Below are positions 53,394-62,110 of a stretch of DNA of 64,000 nucleotides, piece after piece (position 1 is the first letter of the stretch; every line of letters starts with the position of its first letter). Both the position numbers and the translations under genes were made by a program. The notes below the pieces were generated by a model. That model worked only from the letters and a program-made list of their open reading frames with translations. It made no database searches and was not told the DNA's origin. The stretch covers positions 1-64,000 of the forward strand of contig NZ_MPVN01000010.1 in NCBI RefSeq assembly GCF_001955535.1, given 5' to 3'. The DNA is from Paenibacillus sp. FSL H7-0326. Lineage in GTDB: Bacteria; Bacillota; Bacilli; Paenibacillales; Paenibacillaceae.

Positions 53394-54425
53394 ATGTGTA
53401 CCACATTTGCGATGAAAAATGAAGAAGTGATGTTACTGGGGCACAATTACGATTTTTACTATGGACATGGCTTAATTGTTGTAAGTACGAGGGACCTTAT
53501 GAAAGAGTCTTTCAAGGCTGACGGGACGAGAGGGGTTCGCTGGAAAACAAAGTATGGAAACATTACCTTTACGCAGTTTGGCCGTGAGTTGCCGATGAAC
53601 GGGATGAATGAGAAGGGACTCACGATTGCGATGATGTATCATGAAGACGGGCTATATCCGCAAACGGACAGCAGACCTGCCCTGAATGAACTGCAATGGA
53701 TACAATATCAGCTAGATCAATATGCTTCCGTAGAAGAAGTAATTTATCATCTAGATCACATCAGGTTAGAAAAAACCTTGTATGAACTCCACTATATGAT
53801 TGCAGATGCAACGGGTCAGACAGCAATTATCGAATTTATTGAGGGAAGAGCACATGTAACTCAGGATGCACCCTATTTTTCACTTACCAATACGAGCTTC
53901 GAGAAATCATTGGCGTACGCCAATCAATTTCAAGATATTCCAATTCCGCAATTATCCCGAAAGGTCACATCTCTTGACCGTTTTACCTTAGGTTATCGCC
54001 TTGTGGAGGATAAGTGCCGATTAGATAACACGTCGCCTCTTTCGGTAGAAGAAGCATTTTGTGTGTTAGAAGATATTGCGGTGAAGCCATCCGTAGATTG
54101 GAGCTGGATCGGTGACGGAATTCCGTCCACACTCACCTATTGGAGTATTGTGTTTGACATCAAGAACTTAATAATCCACTATAACGATTATGGCAATAAG
54201 GAAATTCGCTCGATTGATTTAAAAGACTTCGATTTTTCCCATGCCGCCTCGATTCGCTGCTTATCGCTGGATAATACACTTAAAGGATCTATCGAGGGTC
54301 ATTTCAAACCGTACACAACATTGGATAATGAAAGGATCATTCAATTAAGTTATAAACCGATAAGCGATGTGTTTCCGATCAAAGATCAGTTAGCGTTAGC
54401 CCAATACCCGGATACATTTAAGTGA
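53394..54425 (+). CDS. Linear amide C-N hydrolase (choloylglycine/penicillin V acylase-like)
   Basis: A 343-residue Ntn hydrolase. Removal of Met exposes Cys2 (MCTTFAM), the expected nucleophile, followed by LGHNYDFYYG near residues 15-24. The central NGMNEKGLTIAMMYHEDGLY carries the family's NGMNE-K-GL motif. The usual Arg near position 17 is His here. Substrates of the family include conjugated bile salts, penicillin V and acyl-homoserine lactones; the true one cannot be read here. GGAGGG precedes the ATG. Its 3' end is repeated at 56208. Confidence 0.85.
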   Translation: MCTTFAMKNEEVMLLGHNYDFYYGHGLIVVSTRDLMKESFKADGTRGVRWKTKYGNITFTQFGRELPMNGMNEKGLTIAMMYHEDGLYPQTDSRPALNELQWIQYQLDQYASVEEVIYHLDHIRLEKTLYELHYMIADATGQTAIIEFIEGRAHVTQDAPYFSLTNTSFEKSLAYANQFQDIPIPQLSRKVTSLDRFTLGYRLVEDKCRLDNTSPLSVEEAFCVLEDIAVKPSVDWSWIGDGIPSTLTYWSIVFDIKNLIIHYNDYGNKEIRSIDLKDFDFSHAASIRCLSLDNTLKGSIEGHFKPYTTLDNERIIQLSYKPISDVFPIKDQLALAQYPDTFK

Positions 54426-54443
54426 GATCTTCAGAAATTTTAG

Positions 54444-54650
54444 ATGGTTATTAATCGAGAACAACTCCAAGAAGTTTTAAAAAAAAAGCAAACCAACATG
54501 TACGTTAAGCTAAAGATTTAGGTGCGTCTATTTACTATATAAAAAATAACAAACGTATACGAGAAGACGTGCAAGGAAACAAGTTTGATGACATTAAACC
54601 GCTTATGACCGTTTTCTTTGAACTAATGGTGCCGGAAAGAGCACACTAAG
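54444..54650 (+). pseudogene. Decayed small gene, copy B
   Basis: This copy keeps the ATG (MVINREQLQEVLKK), but an extra A in the A run after codon 12 shifts the frame and it stops after about 25 codons. It also lacks about 47 bases present in copy A between two TGA triplets (GTTTGA joined to TGACATTAAACC). With copy A it shows that a complete gene of about 65 codons once existed. It lies directly behind the amidase gene. Confidence 0.75.
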
Positions 54651-54799
54651 TATGCAAGTGAAGGATTGGTTGGGGGAATCTTGTTGATCCAGATCAGATT
54701 GCTCGGGGACATTTGTATTGAAGCATTAGAATGAGATTCTCTTCTGTTGTTTATAATAGACTGGATCATCAGTACATGGTTACAGAGGGAGTTATTATA

Positions 54800-55366
54800 A
54801 TGAAACGCACCCATATATTCTTCGCATTTCTGTTTTCAGCTGCTGTTGTATTAAAAGCACCTGGAACTGCTTTAGCTCAGACCAGTGACATATCATTGCA
54901 AGCTGTAGAGGAAATACAGCAAGTAGACGTTCCATTTGATATAAATACATATGATGCGACCACAGCATCTGAAGTGATAACTCTCCATGACAAGGATCGA
55001 TTAAAGTTTCTCGGAATGAAGCTAAGTCCCCCTTTATTTGCTCCAAAAGTAAGCGTAGAAGAAGCGATCAACATTGCTTCAGCTAAAAGTCCCAAGTTTG
55101 CTAAGGAAGCTAGCTCAATAGAAGCGGAATATCAGCTTTTTAGTTATCCATTTATGAATGCCTTTACCGAAGAAGCGTTAATTCGTAACAGCCAATTAAA
55201 GAAGGATGGTTTTTTGTTAAATACACCTGTATACATTGTTACATTTTTCGATATAAAAGGTACAGGACACGCAATGAAAGGGAAGGAAGCCCCAACGTAT
55301 AACCAGTTCAATGTTGTCATCGATGCTAATTCTGGAAAATCACTATTATCATTCACCTATAGGTAA
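54800..55366 (+). CDS. Secreted protein of unknown function
   Basis: About 188 residues with a clear signal peptide (MKRTHIFFAFLFSAAVVLKA to TALAQT). The mature part reads VSVEEAINIASAKSPKFAKE and ends FNVVIDANSGKSLLSFTYR, a weak resemblance to PepSY-type sequences. I cannot assign a family. GAGGGAG lies before ATG 54800; an upstream in-frame ATG at 54731 would bury the signal peptide. It is single, flanked by pseudogenes. Confidence 0.6.
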   Translation: MKRTHIFFAFLFSAAVVLKAPGTALAQTSDISLQAVEEIQQVDVPFDINTYDATTASEVITLHDKDRLKFLGMKLSPPLFAPKVSVEEAINIASAKSPKFAKEASSIEAEYQLFSYPFMNAFTEEALIRNSQLKKDGFLLNTPVYIVTFFDIKGTGHAMKGKEAPTYNQFNVVIDANSGKSLLSFTYR

Positions 55367-55404
55367 TGAAGAATCCCACCAGATATCCTGATGGGATTTG
55401 TGTT

Positions 55405-55810
55405 CTATGATTCTAGTAGATTAATAGAATGAGCTTCGATAATCTTAACTACTTGTTGACGGTCGATATGATGGTTTACCATGTCAACCGTAAAATCTTC
55501 GGCTTGCTTGGGACCCATTTTGAATTGCAGGTGATTATAACGCAGAAATATGACCAGTGCTGTAAAAGCGGTCCGTTTAAGCGTTGTGAAAAGGGTGATT
55601 CTGACCCAAAGATTCAAATAAAGCCGAAGCCTTCTCCATTATAGTAGGATATGCATCTTTGCCCAAAATGGAATGCTGAGGTCGATGCACTGCTGATTCA
55701 AGCAACCCAGGTTCTTTAACTCCTATCTGTTCACCTGGGCTGTAGCGTTGAATCATAGCTACGTTAATAGCTATTACTTCTTGAACGGATAAATAACGAG
55801 TGGACGTCAT
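55405..55810 (-). pseudogene. Doc/Fic-type toxin gene, frameshifted
   Basis: The first frame reads MTSTRYLSVQEVIAINVAMI and continues to NHPFHNA, then stops. The next frame resumes KRTAFTALVIFLRYN to the end ...KIIEAHSINLLES. The intact motif would be HPFHNANKRT, the Fic/Doc active-site signature. The DNA AACGCTTAAACGG is two bases shorter than AACGCTAATAAACGG, which would encode it. The gene is thus broken by a two-base deletion inside the catalytic motif. It overlaps the antitoxin gene by four bases. Confidence 0.85.
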
Positions 55811-56070
55811 CTGTCTTTCAGTCCTCGTAATGTCTGATCGTATTCTTCAATGACATCTGTCAAAGTATCCATGAAGTCTACACTAATCCCTTCAGGTAGA
55901 GAAACCTTTGTTGACTTTTTAATGAGGATTTCGCCTGTTGCAGGATTAACATCAATACTCGCTGTATCGCCTTGCTCCAATCCAATTTGCTTCAAAGCAT
56001 CCGTCATGGTGATACCTAAGCTGTTACCGAACTTCGTTACTTTTCGCTCCATCTCTATCATCCTATTCAT
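55807..56070 (-). CDS. AbrB-type antitoxin of the Doc pair
   Basis: An 87-residue protein with the SpoVT/AbrB swapped-hairpin domain near residues 8-50 (VTKFGNSLGITMTDALKQIG, then EQGDTASIDVN). The C-terminal part is acidic and probably covers the toxin. AAGGAGG precedes the ATG on the minus strand. The end ATGA overlaps the toxin start, the typical antitoxin-first order. The gene is intact although its toxin is broken. Confidence 0.8.
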   Translation of the reverse strand: MNRMIEMERKVTKFGNSLGITMTDALKQIGLEQGDTASIDVNPATGEILIKKSTKVSLPEGISVDFMDTLTDVIEEYDQTLRGLKDR

Positions 56071-56207
56071 TAGAATTCCTCCTTATCATCTTATTCAACT
56101 GTTATAACAATTATACAATTATAATTAAAGGGTTCAATCACTTTTAAGGTTCATTCACACGGTCTGCTTCTGTAGCTGCTTGTATGTAAAATTTTTGCTT
56201 CTAAAGC

Positions 56208-56466
56208 GTATTGTGTTTGACATCAAAAACCTAAAAATCCGCTAATCCATTGATTTCAAAAACTTCGATTTTTCCCATGCCGCCTCGATTCGCTGCTTAT
56301 CGCTGGATAATACACTTAAAGGATCTATCGAATGTCATTTCAAACCGTATACAACATTGGATAATGAAAGGATCATTCAATTAAGCTATAAACTGATAAG
56401 CGATGTGTTTCCGATCGAAGATCAGTTAGCGTTAGCCCAATACCCGGATACATTTAAGTGAGATTT
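56208..56466 (+). pseudogene. Duplicated 3' fragment of the choloylglycine-hydrolase-like gene
   Basis: This stretch repeats the 3' end of the gene at 53394-54425 (compare 54148-54425), including the stop TGA and a few bases behind it. From about 56263 on it matches the intact copy almost base for base. At the left a segment of about 25 bases is missing. It has no start and is not expressed as a protein. Confidence 0.88.
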
Positions 56467-56488
56467 TCAGGAAAGGGCAGAGGTTAAC

Positions 56489-56522
56489 AAAAAAGGACCC
56501 AACGAATAATGGGTCCTTTTTT
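56489..56522. terminator. Bidirectional terminator
   Basis: AAAAAAGGACCCA pairs perfectly with TGGGTCCTTTTTT around eight bases. It lies behind the minus-strand repeat gene and behind the fragment on the plus strand. Confidence 0.88.
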
Positions 56523-56564
56523 GTATTTGGAAGAATTACAGACAGTCTCAGTCCATTCAACAAA

Positions 56565-57257
56565 TCAAAAAGTGATCGTTGCTCTCCAAGATCCGCCGCC
56601 TTGCGTACAGGTATAGGTTCCTGTAACGGTTCTGCCGTCTGCAGCAAGGGTGCCGGTGTAGGTACAGTTATTGCCATCGCTGCTGTTTCTTCGTAACACC
56701 TGCACGTTGTTGCCGGATATATTGATCGTCAGTACAGCTGTAATATCCTGCGCACCTTGCATCGTCCACCTTGCATCAAAAATATTGCTGTTTCCTCGGC
56801 GCGTCCATACCCCGCTCCAGCCGTCTTCTTGTTCGTACCAAACTCGTCCTAGACGGGGCCTTTCACGTCTTACAATCGTGGCGGTCCAAGTACCTCCGCC
56901 TTGATTGCATCTAAACGTACCGGAAACCCTGCGTCCATCTGAGGAGAGAGTGCCGGTGTAGTCACAGTTATTGCCATCACTGCTGTTCCGACGCTGAACA
57001 TACACAAAATTACCGAAGATATAAATTGTCAAAACTGCTGTGATTGGTGTTGCATTCGTACCAGGCATCGTCCATCTTGCGTCAAAAATATTGCTGTTTC
57101 CCCGCCGGCGCCACAAGCCGCTCCAAGATCCCTCTTGCTCATGCCACTCAACCCCCAAGTCCTGCTGTCCAAATGGAAAATTTAAGGTTTGGGATGGAAG
57201 TAACTGACGATACTCATTCGGGATATAGCTAGAAGGTACACAATGATAAGGATACAT
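56565..57257 (-). CDS. Two-repeat cysteine-containing protein, unknown
   Basis: A 230-residue protein made almost wholly of two repeats of about 90 residues (38-128 and 140-228). Each repeat has the order W-EQE-WSG-W-RRGNSNIFDARWTM, then a beta-rich TAVLTI part, RRNSSDGNNC-YTGTL, and GT-C-QGGG-W-ATI. Each holds two cysteines (98/117 and 198/217), probably one disulphide per repeat. No signal peptide is present; one more Cys is at residue 6. AAAGGAGA precedes the ATG. The repeat is all-beta in look, perhaps a binding module; I do not recognise the family. Confidence 0.65.
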   Translation of the reverse strand: MYPYHCVPSSYIPNEYRQLLPSQTLNFPFGQQDLGVEWHEQEGSWSGLWRRRGNSNIFDARWTMPGTNATPITAVLTIYIFGNFVYVQRRNSSDGNNCDYTGTLSSDGRRVSGTFRCNQGGGTWTATIVRRERPRLGRVWYEQEDGWSGVWTRRGNSNIFDARWTMQGAQDITAVLTINISGNNVQVLRRNSSDGNNCTYTGTLAADGRTVTGTYTCTQGGGSWRATITF

Positions 57258-57597
57258 TAAGGATCTTCTCCTTTGTTTGATCTGATTATGTAATATGCTA
57301 TGTTGGGGGTTTGCCCATTGTACCTGAGGGCACCTATTTTGGGCTGTTTGCAGATTGACAATTACTTATGAAATTGCTTTGCTATCAATCTTAGGGCCAA
57401 GAAGTGAGATTGGACTTTGTTAAAGAGTATATAGAATATGAAAATCCGAACGAAATAGATGATCGTTTTTATTTTATTGAATTTAAAGATAATGGATCTA
57501 GTAATTAATATTTAATTTAATGAAAAATATTGTAAAATAAAGTTAGATCATATCATCTACGAATTAAATGAGTACCAATGATCAGGAGTTGATTTTA
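57258..57597 (+). other. AT-rich gap of 340 bases
   Basis: No gene I can support. A stretch near 57400-57508 reads like coding sequence in one frame (EVRLDFVKEYIEYENPNEID, then DRFYFIEFKDNGSSN) but has no start, so it may be the end of a lost gene. TAAAAT near 57534 could be part of a promoter for the next gene. Confidence 0.4.
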
Positions 57598-58629
57598 TTG
57601 ATTAAAAAGTGGCAACGAAAAAGAGTCAAAGGATTTCTCTCAAGTTTATTAATTGGTACATTGTTATTCAGTATTTCAAGCGTCGCTTTAGCTTCCGATG
57701 ATCTTGTAGTGAGTGCTGATATTGTTCCACTAAATTCAATAAGCGTAGATGAGAAAATTAAAGGATTATACGAACAAAGAAGTCTAGTTTTAGCACAAAA
57801 AAAGGAAGGGTACCAAGAAGAATATGAAAAACTAGGAAAAGAATTAGAAGCACTTGGGGGTGAATTCTTGACTCAAGCTCAAGTTGCTGAAAAAATGGAA
57901 ATTGCTAAAAAAACATATAATGGACCCACACCTCAAATAGCATTGCCAAAAAATCCAAAATATGTTTGGTCAAGTGTTCGAAATTCATGGGTGAAAAACG
58001 GGGTTACATACGAAGTTCAACACCTGACAGCGGAGCCTAATAGCACGAAATCCATACTATGGGGAGTTCAAACTGGAGTAACGCAAAGTTCTAGCGAAGT
58101 GCAAGCTGCTGCTGTAAAATTGGTTGGGTCTCTTATAAAAGAAGGCGCTTCTACAATTGGTAAACCTGTTGATGCTTCAATAACCTTCTTTGATGCAGTG
58201 TATAACTTTATCACTGATGCAAATTTCGGAAGAACTACGGTAATAACCGATGTCACCTCTAACTATACTGTTTCATGGTTCGAAAATATAGATTTTATGT
58301 ATGTAAAGAAAAAGAGTGATCCAGATTCAAATCAAGAATTGACATTTATGTCATCCTCTATTAGCGGTGATGCTTCTTGGACAATGCCTTCATTTAGTTA
58401 TAAGTCAAGCGGAGCAGTAAAAAGCGTAAAGAATTTAAATGGAAGTAGACTATTCACCTACCACAGTACAACTGCACATAGAAACGGCTCATTCGCTGTT
58501 GCCGCTTATCTTGATCCGTCTGCACCAAGAAATGCCTATATAACGTTTGCTGAAATTAAGGGGTATCAAGATAAAAGGGTTGGTCTGATACCTGTTGCTA
58601 CACCCGCTTCACCTATAACAATGCCTTAA
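57598..58629 (+). CDS. Secreted protein of unknown function
   Basis: About 343 residues. I start at TTG 57598, nine bases behind AGGAG, giving MIKKWQRKRVKGFLSSLLIG and a signal peptide that ends SVALASDD. A predicted coiled coil rich in E, K and Q follows (about 45-90: SVDEKIKGLYEQRSLVLAQK, ELEALGGEFLT). The remaining part is rich in S, T, V and aromatic residues, beta in look. Its opening resembles N-terminal parts of exported Bacillus proteins of uncertain role, possibly bacteriocin-like; I would not name it. AT-rich codon use differs from core genes. Confidence 0.6.
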   Translation: MIKKWQRKRVKGFLSSLLIGTLLFSISSVALASDDLVVSADIVPLNSISVDEKIKGLYEQRSLVLAQKKEGYQEEYEKLGKELEALGGEFLTQAQVAEKMEIAKKTYNGPTPQIALPKNPKYVWSSVRNSWVKNGVTYEVQHLTAEPNSTKSILWGVQTGVTQSSSEVQAAAVKLVGSLIKEGASTIGKPVDASITFFDAVYNFITDANFGRTTVITDVTSNYTVSWFENIDFMYVKKKSDPDSNQELTFMSSSISGDASWTMPSFSYKSSGAVKSVKNLNGSRLFTYHSTTAHRNGSFAVAAYLDPSAPRNAYITFAEIKGYQDKRVGLIPVATPASPITMP

Positions 58630-58730
58630 TAGAATTATTTCAAGTTATTAATTGGATTAATGCTGAATAAGATTTGTGTAATTACTTATCTGTTGCACAA
58701 ATCTTATTTGGTGTTAAAGGAGATGTAAGT

Positions 58731-59234
58731 GTGAGAAATTTTTTGAAATATTCTTTGATTCCAATTTTATTGTTGGTGATTTTTTTGTTTTTTTATAAAT
58801 TCCCTAATAAAGTTGAAGTAGTAAGGTCTGCCGGAACTTTCTCTTATATTAATTCTTCAACATTTCAGGAAACTCATATTCAAATTAATGGCATACTTTA
58901 TCGACCATTATTTCGAGATCATGTTTTTAAAGGCTCAATTATAATTAATGGAAATGAAGTATCTGAAAACGGGGAGACACTTGATACATATATTTTAGAG
59001 AAAAAGAATGGTATTAATATGGGCAATTTAGTATACAATGATCTTTCCAAAAACCCTCCGGACAATGTTTCTATGTTAGGTATTATTTGGTTTGATGATG
59101 ACTTTAATAATATAACAATTCTAGATGTTCAGACAAAGGTTAGATATATAGTGACGGGTTCCACATACAAAGACGCATTATCAACATTAGAAAAAATGAA
59201 AAAAGACTTTGGCTCCAGTTTTGTAGTTTTTTAA
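58731..59234 (+). CDS. Membrane-anchored protein of unknown function
   Basis: About 167 residues: a basic start MRNFLKYS, one long hydrophobic helix (8-25) and an extracytoplasmic part with FSYINSSTFQETHIQINGIL and a VTGSTYKDALSTLEKMKKDF end. AAAGGAG lies eight bases before GTG 58731, which I prefer over an ATG at 58674. It is likely in one transcript with the secreted protein upstream, 100 bases away, and may be its partner. No family recognised. Confidence 0.55.
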   Translation: MRNFLKYSLIPILLLVIFLFFYKFPNKVEVVRSAGTFSYINSSTFQETHIQINGILYRPLFRDHVFKGSIIINGNEVSENGETLDTYILEKKNGINMGNLVYNDLSKNPPDNVSMLGIIWFDDDFNNITILDVQTKVRYIVTGSTYKDALSTLEKMKKDFGSSFVVF

Positions 59235-59448
59235 GCAATCATTCGTTGGGACTGCTGTATACTAAAAATAGGCTTACCAAATAACCTTCTCAACGAAATG
59301 ATTTGGTCTTAGTCAATCACACTCCTCTCCTTGGATATTAAGAACCCTTGAACTCGCTAAAAGTTATGAATAATTTTATTCTTTTTCGTTTCTTCAACTA
59401 TTTTCGTCATTACTCCTTAACTATTGAAGAATGAATTTACGGCTGGTT

Positions 59449-59489
59449 AAAAAAGTCCCTGGAGTACAGCAGTACTCAGGGACTTTTAA
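59449..59489. terminator. Bidirectional hairpin terminator
   Basis: AAAAGTCCCTG pairs with CAGGGACTTTT around 15 bases that themselves pair (AGTAC/GTACT). It closes the plus-strand pair and the small minus-strand gene. Confidence 0.8.
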
Positions 59490-59494
59490 TTATT

Positions 59495-59704
59495 TCATTT
59501 TTTCTTAATGATCTTTAGAATTTGACTCACTCTTGATTGGCTCACATTAACTCTTGAAGCTATCTCATGTTGTGTAAGGCTTGGTACTCTCTCTATCAAC
59601 TTATGAATTATGTAAATCAATTCTTTTTTTCTTTTATCTTTCGATAGATCTATTCCATTTAAAGCTTGTTCTTGTGCATATTGCTTCTTAATCTCAATAA
59701 GCAA
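59495..59704 (-). CDS. Small helix-turn-helix protein or fragment
   Basis: About 69 residues ending in a clear helix-turn-helix (SLTQHEIASRVNVSQSRVSQ, then ILKIIKKK). The start (TTG at 59704) has no convincing ribosome site, so this may be the tail of a lost regulator or resolvase-like protein. The N-terminal half is charged and helical. Confidence 0.45.
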   Translation of the reverse strand: MLIEIKKQYAQEQALNGIDLSKDKRKKELIYIIHKLIERVPSLTQHEIASRVNVSQSRVSQILKIIKKK

Positions 59705-60067
59705 TTCATCTTCATTTTATCGTTTCCCAGCTCATGCAGGTTCCCCCCTTCTTAATATGTACTCCCTCATTTTACTCTGAACAATAACATTGAGATAAGA
59801 TCTTTTCATAACATTTAAAAGTCAACAAAAAAGAACCCTTGAACCTCTTTAACCTAACTTGCCCGTTAGTTGAATACACATAAATAGTTGAAGTGACTTT
59901 TAATAGAATTTCATATGACTTTCGTAGAAGGGGTCAAGCACCCACCCTAAAATCCAGTAACCCTTACCTGAAATTTAGCGGATATCTTAATAGGCAGATT
60001 TCTTCTTATAATATTTACAAAGGGATGTCTATATGGTTAATCGTCAGCTTGGAAGGGGGATATGCCC
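59705..60067 (+). other. Spacer before the LysR pair
   Basis: About 360 bases without a gene I can support. It is AT-rich at the left and must hold the promoter of the LysR genes, but I see no convincing -35/-10 pair. Confidence 0.4.
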
Positions 60068-60967
60068 GTGGAATTGCGCCAGCTTGAATACTTTATTCAG
60101 ATATGCAAATCGGGGAGCTTCACCAAGGCCAAAGAAGAATTAGGTGTGACTCAGCCTACACTTAGTCAGCAAATTAGGGTGTTGGAAGATGAGTATAACA
60201 TTCCATTGTTCGATCGGGTAAACAGGGGGGTAGAAATAACGGAAGCAGGAAAGATCCTCTTGAATAAGGGCAACGCGATTATGGAGCTTCTGGAAGAGGC
60301 ACGAAATGAAATACATGAAAGGCGACATAAATCGGTAGAAACCATTTCCATTGCTTGCTGTCCTGCTGAGCTGGAATACCTTGCTCCATACTTTATAAAA
60401 TTTCATCAGAATTACCCTCATATAGTATTGAAAATCGTCGATGCCGAGGATGTGGAGGATAGAGTGCTGGAGCAGCGTGTAGACATTGGAATCACTGCAC
60501 AAACAATCACGAATACTTCTGTCACCACGACTCATTTGTATAGACAGGAGCTGGCTATGCTGATTCACTCAGCGCATCCTTTGGCGGATAAATCCTCGAT
60601 CCCTTTCCGAGCTCTGAAGCAAATCAATTCTATGATGTTCTTAGAACAAAACAAATCCTTAATTGATATGTGCTGCTTCTCTTATGGGTTCACCCTTAAG
60701 TCCATCATACATACCTCCACCACCTCCGTATTAATCCATTGGGTAAGGCATGGACTGGGTGCATCTCTGATCCCAACATCTGTGCTCGATAACCTAAGGG
60801 ACGATTCCGTACGTATTCTAAAGTTAGAAGGCCGTATTCCTAGCTGGGACATCTCCCTCGCGTATCTTAAATCTGTAACGATGAGGCCGTCGGTACGCCT
60901 ATTCATTCAAGAGATTCATTCCTATGTAAGAGAGAATGAGGTGAAGCTATCTTGTTCCGGCAATTAG
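60068..60967 (+). CDS. LysR-type transcriptional regulator (first of a pair)
   Basis: A protein of about 299 residues. The winged helix-turn-helix is at 1-60 (MELRQLEYFIQICKSGSFTK, then ELGVTQPTLSQQIRVLEDE). The periplasmic-binding-type effector domain spans about 90-290. I start at GTG 60068 because AAGGGGGA is eight bases before it; an ATG at 60062 is too near. The gene overlaps the next one by 16 bases. The effector is unknown. Confidence 0.88.
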   Translation: MELRQLEYFIQICKSGSFTKAKEELGVTQPTLSQQIRVLEDEYNIPLFDRVNRGVEITEAGKILLNKGNAIMELLEEARNEIHERRHKSVETISIACCPAELEYLAPYFIKFHQNYPHIVLKIVDAEDVEDRVLEQRVDIGITAQTITNTSVTTTHLYRQELAMLIHSAHPLADKSSIPFRALKQINSMMFLEQNKSLIDMCCFSYGFTLKSIIHTSTTSVLIHWVRHGLGASLIPTSVLDNLRDDSVRILKLEGRIPSWDISLAYLKSVTMRPSVRLFIQEIHSYVRENEVKLSCSGN

Positions 60968-61827
60968 AGTGCTTCATACAAATATGCATAGCAGGCAGCT
61001 TTACTAAGGCAGCAGAGGTTCTAATGATCTCTCAGCCGACATTAAGTCAACAGATTCGCTTCCTGGAGGCAGAGGTTGGAACCCCCTTGTTCGAGAGGTT
61101 TGGCAGAGGGATCAAGATTACAGCCGACGGGGAAATTCTGTATGCAAAAGCTCTTTCCGTGATTAGGCTCCTTGATGAATCGAAGAAAGAAACCAATGAG
61201 CTGCGCCATGCTCAGGCTCGGGCCAATAAACTTTCGATCGGCATTTCGCCGATGGACTTTTTAAGCTTAGCGCCTCTTTTTTCGAAGTTTCATGAGCAGT
61301 ATCCCTACATTTCAGTCAAATTTACGAGTGGAGAATATACGACTCAGCAATTATTGAGTGACAGTATTGATATTGGGATCACCAACAATCCGGATCCAAA
61401 CAAAGAAATTCATACGATGCATCTACATACAGAAGAGCAGGCTTTGGCCGTTTATGCAGGTCATCCTTGGGCTGAGCGTACTTCTGTTTCTTTTCGAGAG
61501 TTAGTTGAGTTGGATACTCCGTTATTTGCCGGCGATCTAAATTTACACGAGCAGCTTCATGCATCCAATCCTAAGACCTCCAAATCCCTGCAGTCTATGT
61601 TTGAATCTAATTCTAGGTCAATCCTTCTGACTATGGTCATGCAGCAGATGGGAGTCGCGATCTTACCCGTCTCATCTATTGAAAATCATGCGGGTCAGTC
61701 ATTACACATGATTCGACTCATCGATCCCACGCCTGTTCGTGAAATCAAGCTCATGTATAAGAAGTATCAGTACAGCAATCCTTCTGTTCAGCAATGTATC
61801 GACTTTCTTCTCGAGCAATCCAAATGA
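60952..61827 (+). CDS. LysR-type transcriptional regulator (second of a pair)
   Basis: A 291-residue paralogue of the preceding gene, with the same opening (FRQLECFIQICIAGSFTKAA, then SQPTLSQQIRFLEAEVG). It starts at TTG 60952 inside the first gene, with GAGGTGAAG before it, so the two proteins are made together. This suggests a tandem duplication and perhaps a mixed dimer or tetramer. No target gene stands divergently next to them. Confidence 0.88.
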   Translation: MFRQLECFIQICIAGSFTKAAEVLMISQPTLSQQIRFLEAEVGTPLFERFGRGIKITADGEILYAKALSVIRLLDESKKETNELRHAQARANKLSIGISPMDFLSLAPLFSKFHEQYPYISVKFTSGEYTTQQLLSDSIDIGITNNPDPNKEIHTMHLHTEEQALAVYAGHPWAERTSVSFRELVELDTPLFAGDLNLHEQLHASNPKTSKSLQSMFESNSRSILLTMVMQQMGVAILPVSSIENHAGQSLHMIRLIDPTPVREIKLMYKKYQYSNPSVQQCIDFLLEQSK

Positions 61828-61841
61828 TAGGGCAGAAAGGG

Positions 61842-61876
61842 GCGGTTATAATCTATTTGTGTAATGTAATAACCGC
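61842..61876. promoter_or_regulatory. Inverted repeat between the LysR pair and the lipoprotein gene
   Basis: GCGGTTAT and ATAACCGC are perfect inverted arms around 19 bases, with no T run behind. It may be an operator or a weak hairpin. The rest of the 283-base spacer shows nothing clear. Confidence 0.35.
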
Positions 61877-62110
61877 ACTATATATCTAATAAATGCGAGC
61901 TGAAACGAAGGGGCTATCCTTTGTCATGCTCGCTTATTCGAGTTCACGAAGGACAGAGAAAGATAAGGACGGTAATCCGGAATCGGTGAGCCTTTTTCCC
62001 CTGTCCTTTGCCTGGAATAACATTTATACTAGCAGTAAACTGAGCATAAAATTCCTATAAATGGCACTATACTTCACATTAAAAATTCGAAGATATGAGG
62101 TGATCTATGA

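Noticed and set aside
50430..60000. CRISPR array or complete defence island in the accessory zone
   Set aside because: No regularly spaced short repeats and no nuclease, helicase or Cas-like gene were found; only the broken Doc-AbrB pair remains.
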